Origin: CAVSLM01 sp963728895
GTDB taxonomy: Bacteria > Pseudomonadota > Gammaproteobacteria > JBBQDK01
DNA length: 64,000 nt
Reading direction: 5' to 3'
Assembly (NCBI GenBank): GCA_963728895.1
Contig: CAVSLM010000007.1
Coordinates: forward strand, 620,001 to 684,000
This document shows positions 1 to 9,800 of the stretch, in pieces. The notes under the pieces are model-generated. The model worked only from the letters and a program-made list of their open reading frames with translations, was not told the DNA's origin and did no database searches. Each line of letters begins with the position of its first letter. Within the stretch, counting starts at the first letter, position 1. Both the position numbers and the translations under genes were made by a program.

Positions 1-182
1 ACAAGATCGCCATCGACCAGCACCGGCAGCTTGGCGGCCGGGTTGAGCGCGAGGAACTCGGAATGGCGGTGCTCGCCGGCCAGCAGATCGACGGGAACGA
101 ACTGGAATTCGGCGCCCAGCTCGTGCAAAGCCCACAGCACGCGCAGCGAGCGGGTGGGTCCCAACCCGTAGAGTTTCATCAT
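1..182 (-). CDS. Glutathione S-transferase, N-terminal part (runs off the window)
   Basis: The first 60 residues read from an ATG at 182 (or the adjacent in-frame ATG at 179) as a thioredoxin-fold GST domain: it opens MKLYGLGPTRSLRVLWAL and contains the cis-proline loop AAKLPVLVDGD that binds the glutathione gamma-Glu-Cys backbone. AGGAAA lies just upstream. The C-terminal helical domain is outside the window. It begins 12 bases after the stop of the VOC gene on the same strand, so the two are probably co-transcribed and may both serve detoxification of electrophiles. The family is clear; the substrate cannot be told. Confidence 0.85.
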   Translation of the reverse strand, partial: MMKLYGLGPTRSLRVLWALHELGAEFQFVPVDLLAGEHRHSEFLALNPAAKLPVLVDGDL

Positions 183-194
183 GACCGTTTCCTG

Positions 195-617
195 TTAGGG
201 ACGGGTGCCGGCCGCTATCACGGCCCACTGTACGCCGAACTTGTCCACCACCATGCCGAAACTCGGAGAGAAGAAAGTCTTTCCCAGCGGCATGACCACA
301 CGGCCGCCTTCGGCGAGCGCCGCAAACCCGCGCTCGACCTCGGCCACGCTCTCGATCGACAGTGCCAACTGGAATCCCTGGAACATCGGCTTTCCGGTGC
401 AATGGCCGTCCGACATCATCACCGAGGTCTCGCCGATTCGCACGCTGGAGTGCATCACCTTGTTCTCGGCGCCCGGCGGCGCCTTGGTTTCCTGCTGCTG
501 CTCGGGATTGTCCTTGAAGCGCAGCAGCATTTCGACCTCGGCGCCGAGCGCCTTCTTGTAGAACTCGATCGCCTCTTCGCAGCGACCATCGAAAAACAGA
601 TAGGATTGAATCAGCAT
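195..617 (-). CDS. PhnB-like VOC family protein
   Basis: 140 residues, the usual length of a single-chain PhnB/glyoxalase-like VOC protein. It starts MLIQSYLFFDGRCEEAIEFYKKALGA in the manner of PhnB relatives (phrase here cut in two for reading: MLIQSYLFFDGR then CEEAIEFYKKALGA), and shows the later strand GKPMFQGFQLALSIES and the C-terminal FGMVVDKFGVQWAV. Members are often annotated as 3-demethylubiquinone methyltransferase-like, but most have no proven reaction. An AAGGG motif precedes the ATG. It is followed at 12 bases by the GST gene. Function is inferred only at the level of fold. Confidence 0.85.
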   Translation of the reverse strand: MLIQSYLFFDGRCEEAIEFYKKALGAEVEMLLRFKDNPEQQQETKAPPGAENKVMHSSVRIGETSVMMSDGHCTGKPMFQGFQLALSIESVAEVERGFAALAEGGRVVMPLGKTFFSPSFGMVVDKFGVQWAVIAAGTRP

Positions 618-718
618 GGTGGTTGCCCTTGTGTGGTGGGTTCAGGACTGATCTGGCACTGGGTAGTCGAATGACGCGATCCCGATTCGACAGCGTGGAC
701 GAACCTCTTTCGAGACTG

Positions 719-850
719 TCACTGCATCGAATGCAGACCGATCATATTGCCTTCCGTGTCCATCACCAGCGCGATATTTCCGTACTGGCCGATGGACATC
801 TTCTCCTTGACGATCTGGCCGCCTGATTTCACATCTTCTGCCTGCTGATG
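719..850 (-). pseudogene. C-terminal fragment of a second VOC/glyoxalase protein
   Basis: About 35 residues on the minus strand end in MSIGQYGNIALVMDTEGNM followed by IGLHSMQ and a stop, which is the closing strand of a VOC protein. Upstream (towards 850 and beyond) the frame loses any VOC similarity and instead the opposite strand becomes coding-like, so the gene is cut at a junction near 840-850. It sits next to an intact VOC gene but is not a copy of it. Regarded as a relic. Confidence 0.6.
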
Positions 851-1285
851 AGCCTGCCGTCCCTGGGCGTGCTGTTTCTGGCCGGTTACCCCAGCGATGG
901 CGACGGAGCACCCGCGAACAATAACCATGAGCCCGCCAGCACCGAGTTGGGCCTGTATGACTCCATCACTTTCGATCTTAAGCTTTCCAGTGCCCTGGCG
1001 GCAAAGCGGCCAACTGTCATCGTCAAGCTGATCGCGCCTTTTACTGTCAACAACATCCCAGAGCGCATCGACAAGTGGCTGGACTCAGTGCGCAAATATG
1101 GCGGAGTAGTAAAGTTGAAACCGGATCCGGACTATCCGGCCAGCCGCGATTTCGGGCTGATCTTCGGCCTGCTCAGCAAAGCGTACGATCTGGCCAAGGA
1201 GATGCTGATCTACAGTCATGCCAGGAATTATAATGTGGATGTACTTTACAAACCGCGTCCCGGGGAAGTGACCAAGTTTGTCTGC
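848..1285 (+). pseudogene. Unknown protein fragment, C-terminal part
   Basis: An open frame of about 145 residues with protein-like composition (for example KRPTVIVKLIAPFTVNNIP, and later FGLIFGLLSKAYDLAKEML). I do not recognise the family. It begins at a probable junction with the VOC relic and gives way near 1285 to a different frame that is clearly a glycoside phosphorylase, so neither end is natural. No ribosome binding site precedes the ATG at 848. No function is proposed. Confidence 0.4.
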
Positions 1286-2254
1286 ACAAGGAACCCGGTC
1301 AGCCCAATTTCTTCAACCGCCCCGGCACCTGGGAATACCTGGAGCGTTTACGGAGCATTGCACAGAAATACGGCCTGATCATCTTCCCGGAAATTCATAG
1401 CGAGTACGGCGCCGGGATCCACGAGGAAATCTCGCAGGAAGGCTATCCTGTCTATGATTTCTTCTTCCCCGGCCTCGTGATCCATGCCCTGGAGTCCGGC
1501 GACAATGCAGCCCTGTTGCGCTGGATTGATGATATTCGAAGCAAGGGCCCGCAAACCATCAACATGCTCGGCAGCCATGACGGTATCCCGGTGCTTGACC
1601 TGAAAGGCAAGGGCATCAATAGTGCCGTCAGGCCGGGTCTGCTGACCGACAGTCAGATCGAGGCCACTGTCCAGTGCATTATCGACCGGGGCGGCATGAC
1701 CAAGACCCTCTACGACGCGGACGGCAAGAAGATCGACTACTACCAGGTCAATGCGACCTCCTTCAGCGCGCTGGGCGAAGACGAACAGAAACTGCGACTG
1801 GCGCGCGCCATCCAGATGTTCATGCCCGGCGTGCCGCAGGTGTGGTACCTGGACCTGTTTGCCGGAAAGAATTATTACGAAGCCGCGCAAAAGGGGCGCA
1901 CCGCCGGGCACAAGGAGATCAACCGGACCATGCTGACGATCGTCGATGTCGACGCGGGACTGCGACGCCCGATCGTGCTGGACCAGCTCGAACTGATCCG
2001 GCTGCGCAACGTGTCGCCGGCGTTCGATGGCGAGATGAAGGTCCATGACAGCGAGCCACACCGCCTGCATATCAGCTGGCAGCATCCTGAGCATGGTCAC
2101 CCTGAAGACCGACCTGCGCGATCACAGTTTCACCGTTTACCAGGGTGACGGTGTCAGCGAAGAGATCCTGATGTCTTTCGATGCCTCGGGCAGTGCCGTA
2201 CCCTTCCGGGTAAGTTCGGACTCAGACAGGTACGGCTACGAATCCAGGCCATGA
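1282..2254 (+). pseudogene. GH13_18 sucrose/glucosylglycerate phosphorylase-like gene, N-terminally truncated and frameshifted
   Basis: From about 1282 the frame reads as the C-terminal two thirds of a GH13 subfamily 18 phosphorylase (sucrose phosphorylase group). Visible motifs are LIIFPEIHSEYGAGIHEEIS with the acid/base Glu, and INMLGSHDGIPVLDLKGKG with the transition-state Asp. The region with the nucleophile Asp and the first barrel strands is missing, so the product cannot work. A further shift near 2090 moves the last strands to another frame, ending in KTDLRDHSFTVYQGDG. The final TGA overlaps the ATG of the HAD phosphatase (ATGA at 2251), the remains of a translationally coupled operon. 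Confidence 0.75.
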
Positions 2255-3066
2255 GGATCCTCGCAACCGATCTGGACCGGACATCGCTGCCGAACGGCAG
2301 CTGGCCCCCCGATCCCGGCGCCATAGACCTTTTCAATGAACTCACGCAAAAGTACGACGTGCGCGTCGTCTATGTGACCGGCAGAAATCTCGACCTTACC
2401 GAAAAAGCCATCAGTGAATTCGGTATCCGCTATCCCGACGTGTTCATCGGCGACGTCGGCACCTCGATCCGTCTGCATGAGCATGGCGGATGGAAGCCAT
2501 ATGCCGGCTGGAATCAGCATGTGAGGCGGATCAGCCCCAGGTGGGATACCGGCGCGATCGCTAGCGCTGTTGCCGGTGTGGACGGTCTGACGGAGCAGGG
2601 GAAAGAGCACTGCGGCCCGTTCAAGCAAAGCTACTATGTCGACCATGACCGGCGCGAAGCCATTCTGGAAGTGGTCGACGAGCGCGTGAAAGGCAGTTTC
2701 GACGAGGTCATCGTCTGCAGCTTCGACTCCCAGACCGGCAAGGGGCTGCTCGACTTTCTTCCGCAGAGTGCCACCAAACAGACCGCACTTGAATATATCG
2801 CCGAGGAACTCTGCGCCGAGAAACAGGATGTCGTTTTCTGCGGCGACAGCGGTAATGATGTCTTCCCGCTTACAGCAGGTTTTTGCGGCGTTCTGGTGCG
2901 CAATGCCGACGATCAGCTGGTCACCAGCGTCCGGCAGGCCATGGACAGGCAGCCCGAGTTCAAGGTGTATTTCGCCAAAGGCGGCTTCAGGGGGTTAAAC
3001 GGCTATTACACCAGCGGTGTCATGGAGGGTGCCTGCCACTACAGGATGTTTCCAGATCTCGACTGA
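2251..3066 (+). CDS. HAD-IIB phosphatase, sucrose-6-phosphate phosphatase-like
   Basis: 271 residues, full length for the family. Motif I is DLDRT at residues 7-11 (both aspartates present), motif II is the VTGRN segment, a conserved Lys lies in the SATKQTALEYI segment, and motif III/IV is FCGDSGNDVFPL. This is the Cof/sucrose-phosphatase branch of the HAD superfamily, which dephosphorylates phosphorylated sugars in the cytoplasm. Start overlaps the stop of the truncated GH13_18 phosphorylase by ATGA. In related loci the two enzymes turn over glucosides such as sucrose phosphate or glucosylglycerate; here the partner is dead, so only the phosphatase could still act. Exact substrate unknown. 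Confidence 0.85.
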   Translation: MRILATDLDRTSLPNGSWPPDPGAIDLFNELTQKYDVRVVYVTGRNLDLTEKAISEFGIRYPDVFIGDVGTSIRLHEHGGWKPYAGWNQHVRRISPRWDTGAIASAVAGVDGLTEQGKEHCGPFKQSYYVDHDRREAILEVVDERVKGSFDEVIVCSFDSQTGKGLLDFLPQSATKQTALEYIAEELCAEKQDVVFCGDSGNDVFPLTAGFCGVLVRNADDQLVTSVRQAMDRQPEFKVYFAKGGFRGLNGYYTSGVMEGACHYRMFPDLD

Positions 3067-3181
3067 TCCCCCACACTGCCACAACGAAACCCGCCGGGGT
3101 TCTTTAACGAACAATAGGACATCTTCGGCCACTCATCACAAGACAAGAATGGCGGTCCACGGCTGGCGCGGGGCTGTCCGT

Positions 3182-3820
3182 CTATTGGGCTGCTTTCTTT
3201 CTTGCTATTCCTATCAGTGCAATAAGACCCGTGCCGAAGAGGTAGACGGCTGAGGGAATGGGAATTGCAGAAACAGAACTCAATGTACCTATTACGAAAT
3301 GGGATCGATCCAAAGGATCTTTAAAAGTTACTAAAAAGTTTCCCTCGGGTGTGAACGCTGGGTCGACCGGTGGCGTGGCCTGCAGACGGCTCGGAACCCA
3401 GCTCAAGCGGCTGCTAAAGAGAGTATCGTTATCGACAGGAGATGCCGACCATGGTCCGAAGGAGTTGGCTTCGTAATACCCTGGTGGATCTTCAATATCA
3501 TAAATGATATTCCCATTTGTAGCTGAAGCCACGTATTCCCCCATAGTAAATGAAATCTCCGTGATCGCGTCCCGCCAAACGTACACTGGCGGTACACTTG
3601 ATGACAATGCGTCCGTCAACGCATCGGAATCGAAAGTGTAAGTACCCGTAAACATTTCTCCAATTGAGAATGGTCCCAACAACTCGCTATCGACACTGCT
3701 TACCTCTCCTTCAAACCGGAAGGTGACGAGACTGGCATGGGCGGAACTCGATGCAGCTAACACCAGGCCCAGGGTGAAGCCTAAAGTAACCAGAGGTTTC
3801 ATCCGCGGCATCTTCTCCAT
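3182..3820 (-). CDS. Exosortase-sorted (VPLPA/PEP-CTERM-like) secreted protein
   Basis: 212 residues. I chose the ATG at 3820 because GGAGGAG lies 9 bases before it; an upstream in-frame ATG at 3841 overlaps that site. The N-terminus (MKPLVTLGFTLGLVLAASSS) is a signal peptide ending in AHA. The C-terminus has the sorting tripartite signal: IPIPSAVYLFGTGL, a hydrophobic stretch, then ARKK. The middle is acidic and Ser/Thr/Tyr rich. Such proteins are processed by an exosortase and linked to extracellular polysaccharide export. No exosortase is in the window, so it must act in trans. Base composition is more AT-rich than the surroundings, suggesting acquisition. Confidence 0.85.
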   Translation of the reverse strand: MEKMPRMKPLVTLGFTLGLVLAASSSAHASLVTFRFEGEVSSVDSELLGPFSIGEMFTGTYTFDSDALTDALSSSVPPVYVWRDAITEISFTMGEYVASATNGNIIYDIEDPPGYYEANSFGPWSASPVDNDTLFSSRLSWVPSRLQATPPVDPAFTPEGNFLVTFKDPLDRSHFVIGTLSSVSAIPIPSAVYLFGTGLIALIGIARKKAAQ

Positions 3821-4020
3821 CTGAGTGTTCTCCTCCAGCATTTTCGGTTGTCAACGGGCTTGCAGGTTTGTTCTTGCCGGTTCCTCGACTGCCATCCGGG
3901 CGGACCATAAATCATCAATTGGTTTACGTTAGGAGATCTGTGGGCACGATGTGTAATGCACAAATACCGCCGTAGCTTTTTGACGAAAAGGACCGAAAAG
4001 ATAAGGCGTCGTCGATGGCG

Positions 4021-4546
4021 GTCACCAGCGCCGTAGGGCGGATAAGCGCAGCGCATCCGCCACCCGGCCACCTCTGGTTCTGGTGTCGTGAATTGGCGAG
4101 ATACTCGTCGATGGCGGTCACCAGCGCCGTAGGGCGGATAAGCGCAGCGCATCCGCCACCCGGCCACCTCTGGTTCTGGTGTCGTGAATTGGCGAGGTAC
4201 TCGTCGATGGCGGTCACCAGCGCCGTAGGGCGGATAAGCGCAGCGCATCTGCCACCCGGCACCTCTGGTTCTGGTGTCGTGAATTGGCGAGGTACTCGTC
4301 GATGGCGGTCACCAGCGCCGTAGGGCGGATAAGCGCAGCGCATCCGCCACCCGGCCACCTCTGGTTCAAAATCCGACTCCGCGACACCCATTGGCTCCCC
4401 TCCCTGTTTCCCCACGACGCCTGATCCCCTTCGCGACCCCCTCAGCACGCGAAACTCGACGGGTGCGAAACGGCTTCGTGCACGCATGACGCCGGCCGAT
4501 CATGAACGGCGGATGCGCTGCGCTTATCCGCCCTACATCCATTAAA
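4021..4546. repeat. 526-bp block, copy 1 (96-bp REP-like repeats plus 179-bp tail)
   Basis: Four 95-96-bp direct repeats (marker GTCGATGGCG at 4011, 4107, 4203 and 4298) each contain a palindrome with arms GGCGGAT and ATCCGCC around AAGCGCAGCGC. They are followed by a 179-bp segment (4368-4546) that ends in one inverted copy of the same palindrome. The whole block recurs at 4547-5072 with few differences. Both strands stay open across it only because 96 is a multiple of three; no gene is called here. Confidence 0.9.
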
Positions 4547-5072
4547 GTCACCAGTGCCGTAGGGCGGATAAGCGCAGCGCATCCGCCACCCGGCCACCTC
4601 TGGTTCTGGTGTCGTGAATTGGCGAGGTACTCGTCGATGGCGGTCACCAGCGCCGTAGGGCGGATAAGCGCCGCGCATCCGCCACCCGGCACTTCTGGTT
4701 CTGGTGTCGTGAATTGGCGAGGTACTCGTCGATGGCGGTCACCAGCGCCGTAGGGCGGATAAGCGCAGCGCATCCGCCACCCGGCCACCTCTGGTTCTGG
4801 TGTCGTGAATTGGCGAGGTACTCGTCGATGGCGGTCACCAGCGCCGTAGGGCGGATAAGCGCAGCGCATCCGCCACCCGACCACCTCTGGTTCAAAATCC
4901 GACTCCGCGACACCCATTGGCTCCCCTCCCTGTTTCCCCACGACGCCTGATCCCCTTCGCGACCCCCTCAGCACGCGAAACTCGACGGGTGCGAAACGGC
5001 TTCGTGCACGCATGACGCCGGTCGATCATGAATGGCGGATGCGCTGCGCTTATCCGCCCTACATCCATTAAA
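4547..5072. repeat. 526-bp block, copy 2
   Basis: A near-identical tandem copy of the preceding block, offset by exactly 526 bases: repeat markers at 4633 and about 96 and 191 bases later, and the 179-bp tail at 4894-5072. Differences are single substitutions (for example an AAGCGCCGCG variant near 4670). This is a recent tandem duplication of an already repetitive intergenic element. Confidence 0.9.
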
Positions 5073-6314
5073 GGCCCAAACGTCTCGTCAAGAGTGCACC
5101 ACTCAGCGTAGGCGGCGCGACTCTCCAGCGCACAGTCCCACCACGTCGACTGCGGCTCGTACTGCGCCGCCGAGCAGTTCTGAATGGACGAGATCGTCCA
5201 TGCCGAGGACCGAAGGCGCGCGGACGATTCATCCCCGACGCCGCGCTGTGAAGGCACCTGCGCGCGCAACCTGTCCAACACCAGAGACGGTGCCTCGCCG
5301 CGAACGGCAGGAGACCCGAGCCGTCGCAGGTCGTCCTCCAGGCGACCGGGTGACGTGTAGAGGATGAAGTCGTCGTCCGTCTCCACCGCCAGGGCTTCCT
5401 GCTTGTCCTTGGCCGTCACAGTCATTTCCTGCCCCGCAGCTCGGCTTGCGGCGGAAAAGATCGTAGTGCGCTTCGACGGTGACGCCGGAGAGCAGTGGAT
5501 GTTTTCGGCCTGACCCGCGCGGCTTGCCGGTCCCCGAGCGCGGCTCAGCGCGCTTGAGGTCAGGGTGCCTGGCAGCTTGAAACTGACATCGCGCTCTCCC
5601 TGGTCCGGCATGAAATGTCCCCTTCTTTGAAAAACGTTGACGGTTGTCACGCTTGCCGCGCTTCGGTTGTCGTGTTTCTAGCCACGCGTTCGCCCCGCAG
5701 CCGCTCCCGCTGAGCTGCCGTTCGAATTCGTTCTTTGCCGAGATTCAGCAAGCGGTCGCCTCCACGTCCGCAGAGACACTCGGCTGTTGTCGCCGCTTCT
5801 TGCTTGTCGTTTCTTCATCGCGTCACCGGCACGTCGCACCTGGTTGGACAGCGAGCTGCGAAACCGCTCTGGCACAACCAGGCGCCCCTGGCGAAAGACG
5901 GAAAGGCGGGAATCACGGAACGACGGCGACAGCACGATCCCTTGCCTTTCGTCACCGGGTGAATGGCGGTATGCCTCGAGCACTGGACCACCCGTCCCTG
6001 GCAGCGTTATCTTTGTTCTCCTCGGACCTGTTCCCAGCATCCGCGAAGCGAAGACAAGACTACCACGGATGAATCCTGGGAGGGTATGGGTGCGCATGGC
6101 CTGGCCCAGCCGTCGTCCGAGCGCTCGGAATCCCAGACGAATACGGCAACTTCGCAGGTTTTCGTTTCACTACGATGAAACGTGGCGCGCGGCGGTCGCC
6201 GTGCTTTGCCAGGAAGCAAGTGACAGCCGTGTGAGCGCAGTTGGTCGTTTCACCGGCGGGAATCACGACTCCGGGATCCGCAAACGGTCCACGTATGCAA
6301 CCAGGGAAGAGTCC
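5073..6314. other. 1.2-kb stretch without a convincing gene
   Basis: Several open frames overlap on both strands but none has a clear ribosome binding site, family resemblance or clean ends. The best candidate is on the minus strand from an ATG at 5425 (MTVTAKDKQEALAVETDDDF), which is protein-like for about 60 residues before running into the repeat block; it may be the relic of a small gene. Nothing else can be supported. Confidence 0.4.
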
Positions 6315-6615
6315 ATGCCGAGTCAAGCCTTCCAAGAATCGTTGCCTTTCATCCTGCGCTGGGAAGGTGGTTACGTTAACCATCCGAACGATCCGGGTGG
6401 ACCTACCAACAAGGGAGTGACACAGAAGGTCTACGACGCCTGGCGCAGGCGGCAGGGACTCCTTACGTGTGACGTCAAGCTCATCGAGGACCAGGAAGCT
6501 CGCACTTTTCCTCGACGCCTGGTTGAACCGCCTGAACGCGCTGCGCGCCGCGGTCGGCCTTCTCGGGTTGAGAGCAATTCCCCGTGGACTCGGCGCTGTC
6601 GGGTACGCCCCGTGA
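6315..6615 (+). pseudogene. GH108-type lysozyme gene with an internal deletion
   Basis: The start (ATG 6315, preceded by GGGAAGAG) reads as the N-terminus of a glycoside hydrolase 108 muramidase: FILRWEGGYVNHPNDPGGPT then NKGVTQKVYDAWRR, including the catalytic Glu of the EGGY motif. After about 60 residues the sequence jumps, with a frame change near 6495, to the C-terminal peptidoglycan-binding end (FLDAWLNRLNALRAAVG, stop at 6615). Around 100 central residues are gone. GH108 enzymes are phage endolysins or secretion-associated muramidases. It lies directly upstream of the TIR-NB-ARC gene and is a second peptidoglycan hydrolase locus beside the one at 15 kb. Confidence 0.75.
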
Positions 6616-6899
6616 GTTCCGGACTACGGTGAGGATCCGGCCTACGACTTTTAGGTCGTTCGAGGCAGGACCCTGCTGCCTGCACGCATTGTGGATTGTC
6701 GGCATGGGAAAGCGCAATGCCGAGGTGCTGTGTGCTTCTTGCCCCCGCGCCCGCTCAATTGACCCTCGAGGAATTCGCGTGCTAGCTTCCTTGGGCAATC
6801 CCGACAAGAATTCAGACCGATAAGAGTCCAGGAGATGGGCCAGGTCGACTGTCGCCAGCCCGGGAAAGCGCCACACGGCTGCGGCGCCTGGGAGGCTTC

Positions 6900-9800
6900 T
6901 TGCCCTACGACGTCTTCATCAGCTATCCGCACAAGGATCGCGACGCGGTACGTCCCATCGTCGCGGCCTTGCGCGCTTGTGGCCTCGACGTCTGGCAGGA
7001 CGAGCGCGACATCCGCGATTATGAGGGCATCACCCGCGCCATCGTCGAGGGTCTCGCCCGCTCCAAGGCGCTGCTCGCCTACTACTCCGAATACTTCGCG
7101 CAGTCCCGCGCTTGCCAGTGGGAGCTGACCGCAGGTTTCCTCGCCGCCCAGCACGAGGGCGATCCGCGGCGGCGGGTGCTGGTCGTAAATCCCGAGACCG
7201 TTGCCACCCACATCCAGCCGATCGAGCTCCGGGACGCGCTGTTCCCGCAGGCGCCCACCCCCGACGATCCGTCTGCTCTGCAAGCACTCGCCGACAGCGT
7301 TGCTCGGCATGTCAGCGAGATCCCCGGCTTGTTCGGCGAGATTCGCGCGCTCGCCATGCCACCGTGGTATGGCGGCAAGGCGCTTGGCTCGAACCGCTTC
7401 GTCGGCCGCGTAACCGACATGTGGCGCATCCATTCCGCACTCCATGCCTCGGAGGTTGCGATCATCACTGGTGCTGCCGCAAGTCCCGTCGCCCAGGTTC
7501 AGGGTATGGGCGGTGTGGGCAAGTCCCTGCTCGCCGAGGAGTACGCATTGCGATTCGCCGCCGCATATCCGGGCGGAGTGTTCTGGCTGCGCGCCTACGG
7601 CCACGACGACAGCAAGGGCACGTCGAATCCGGAGCAAAGCGAGTCAGAGCGCACGCGCCAGCTAGAAAGCTTCGCCATCGACCTCCGCCTGCCCGTCCAG
7701 GGCCACCCGCCGCATGAAGTCGAAGCCATGGTCGTCAATGCACTCACGCAACGCAACATGCCCTTCCTCTGGATCGTGGACGACCTCCCTTCGGGTCTCG
7801 AGCGGCAGGCGCTGGAGAAGTGGGTTGCTCCGAATGCCTCGGGAAGAACGCTGATTACCACCCGCAGCCGGGACTACGATGCGACCGGTGCACCCCTATC
7901 GCTGGACGTGCTCACCTCCGAGGAGGCTTACCAGCTCCTGACGGGTCACCGAGAGCCCCAGGGGCCGGACGAGGAAGAAGCCGCCCGCGGCCTCGCGCAG
8001 GATCTCGGTTGTCACGCCCTGGCCGTGGATGTCGCGGGCGCGTACCTGGCGTGCTCAACCGAGCGCGAGCCCTACGCCGCCTTTCGTGCCGGGCTTCGAA
8101 ACACAAGCGAGGACGAGTTGGAGCTTGCCGCCGAGTTTGGTGGAACACTGCCCACCGGGCACGAGAAGAGCATCGCGGCGACCTTCCTGCGCAGTCTTCG
8201 ACTACTGGGCGATGAGGGTTGGGACGTTCTGCGCCTGGCATCGGTGCTGGCAGCGGCACCCCTGCCCGGGGAACTTATCGCCGACGTGTTCGCCCGTGTC
8301 GATGGCCTCGACGAGCGTCGCGCGCACCGGCGCGCCACCCGCGGGCTTGACCAGGCAGTGCGACTCTCGCTCGCCGAACGCGTCGAGGTCAGCGCCTGGT
8401 CCGTCCACACCCTGATCGCGCGGACCGTGCGGTTTCGCGACGCGGACGCGGATCGGCGCGCGGCACTGCGCGCAGCCGCTGTTGCAGCGCTCAGCGCGGT
8501 GATGCCGCAGGCGGCGGATATCCGCACACATACGCAGCTCGCCGCCCTCCTCCCACATGCCCGCGAGCTCACGCGCGAGGCGGGCGACCATTCCGAATCC
8601 GAACTGCTCGGCTGGCTCGCCCGGCATGATTACGAACGGGGAATCTATGTGGGCGCCGAGCATCAATGGAGACAGGTGCTGGAACTGGAACGCCGCCTGC
8701 TCGGCCCCGAGCACCCCAGGACGCTCACCTCGATGAACAATATGTCTGAGACGCTGCGCAAGCAGGGCAACCTTGTTGGCGCACGGGCGCTGCAGGAACA
8801 GGTTCTCGAGATACGTCGCCGCCTGCTTGGCCATGAGCACGCCCACACGGTCGACTCGATAGCCAGTCTGGGCGAGACGCTGCGGGAGCAGGGCGAACTC
8901 AACGATGCACGGAAGCTTCACGAACGGGCGCTGGAAATACGCCGCCGTCGCTCTGGCCCCGAGCACCGAGACACGCTCAGCTCGATGAACAACCTGGCGG
9001 AGACGCTGCGCGCGCAGGGCGACCTCGTTGGCGCACGTTCGCTTCAGGAACAGGTGCTGGAGGCACGCCGCCGCCTGCTCGGCCCTGAGCACCCCGAAAC
9101 GGTCACTTCACTGGCCAACCTGGCCGCGACGCTCTGGGGGCAAGGCAACCTCGAGGTCGCGCGGCAATACGAGGAGCAGGTGCTCGACATACGTCGCCGC
9201 CTGCTCGGCCCCGAACACCCGGAGACACTCACCTCGATGAACAACCTGGCCGAAACGGTGCGGGCGCAGGGTGACCTTCAAGGCGCGCGCGCACTCCATG
9301 AACAGGTGCTGGAAACCAGCCGGCGTCTGCTCGGCCCCGAGCACCCCACAACGCTCGCCTCGATGAACAACCTGGCCGAGACGCTGCGCTCGCAGGAGGA
9401 GTTCGAGCGCGCACGGAAACTTCAGGAGCAAGTACTGGAGGCATGCCGCCGCCTGCTCGGCCCTGAGCACCCCACTACGCTCGCCTCGATGAGAAATCTG
9501 GCCGGAACCCTGCTGGCGCAGGGCGACCTCGTTGGCGCACGCGAGCTTGAGGAACAGGCGCTCGAGACAAGCCGCCGCCTGCTCGGCCACGAGCACCCCG
9601 ACACGCTCCGCTCGATGACCAACCTGGCCGGGACGCTCTGGGCGCAAGGCGACCTCGTCGGCGCACGCACGCTCGAGGAACAGGTGCTGGAGACAAGCCG
9701 CCGCCTGCTCGGCCCCGAGCACCCCGACACGCTCCGCTCGATGACCAACCTGGCCGGGACGCTGCGCGCGCAGGGCGACCTCGTCGGCGCCCGCGAGCTC

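Noticed and set aside
3799..5013. Long minus-strand open frames with repeating RCAYPPYGAGDRHRR units
   Set aside because: They follow the 96-bp REP-like repeats; both strands are open because the period is a multiple of three, and there are no start signals.
4021..5072. Possible CRISPR array
   Set aside because: The units are 95-96 bp with no alternating short repeat and unique spacer; the whole unit is repeated.
5678..6219. Minus-strand frames in 5.7-6.2 kb as genes
   Set aside because: Arg/Ser-rich composition, no ribosome sites and no family resemblance.
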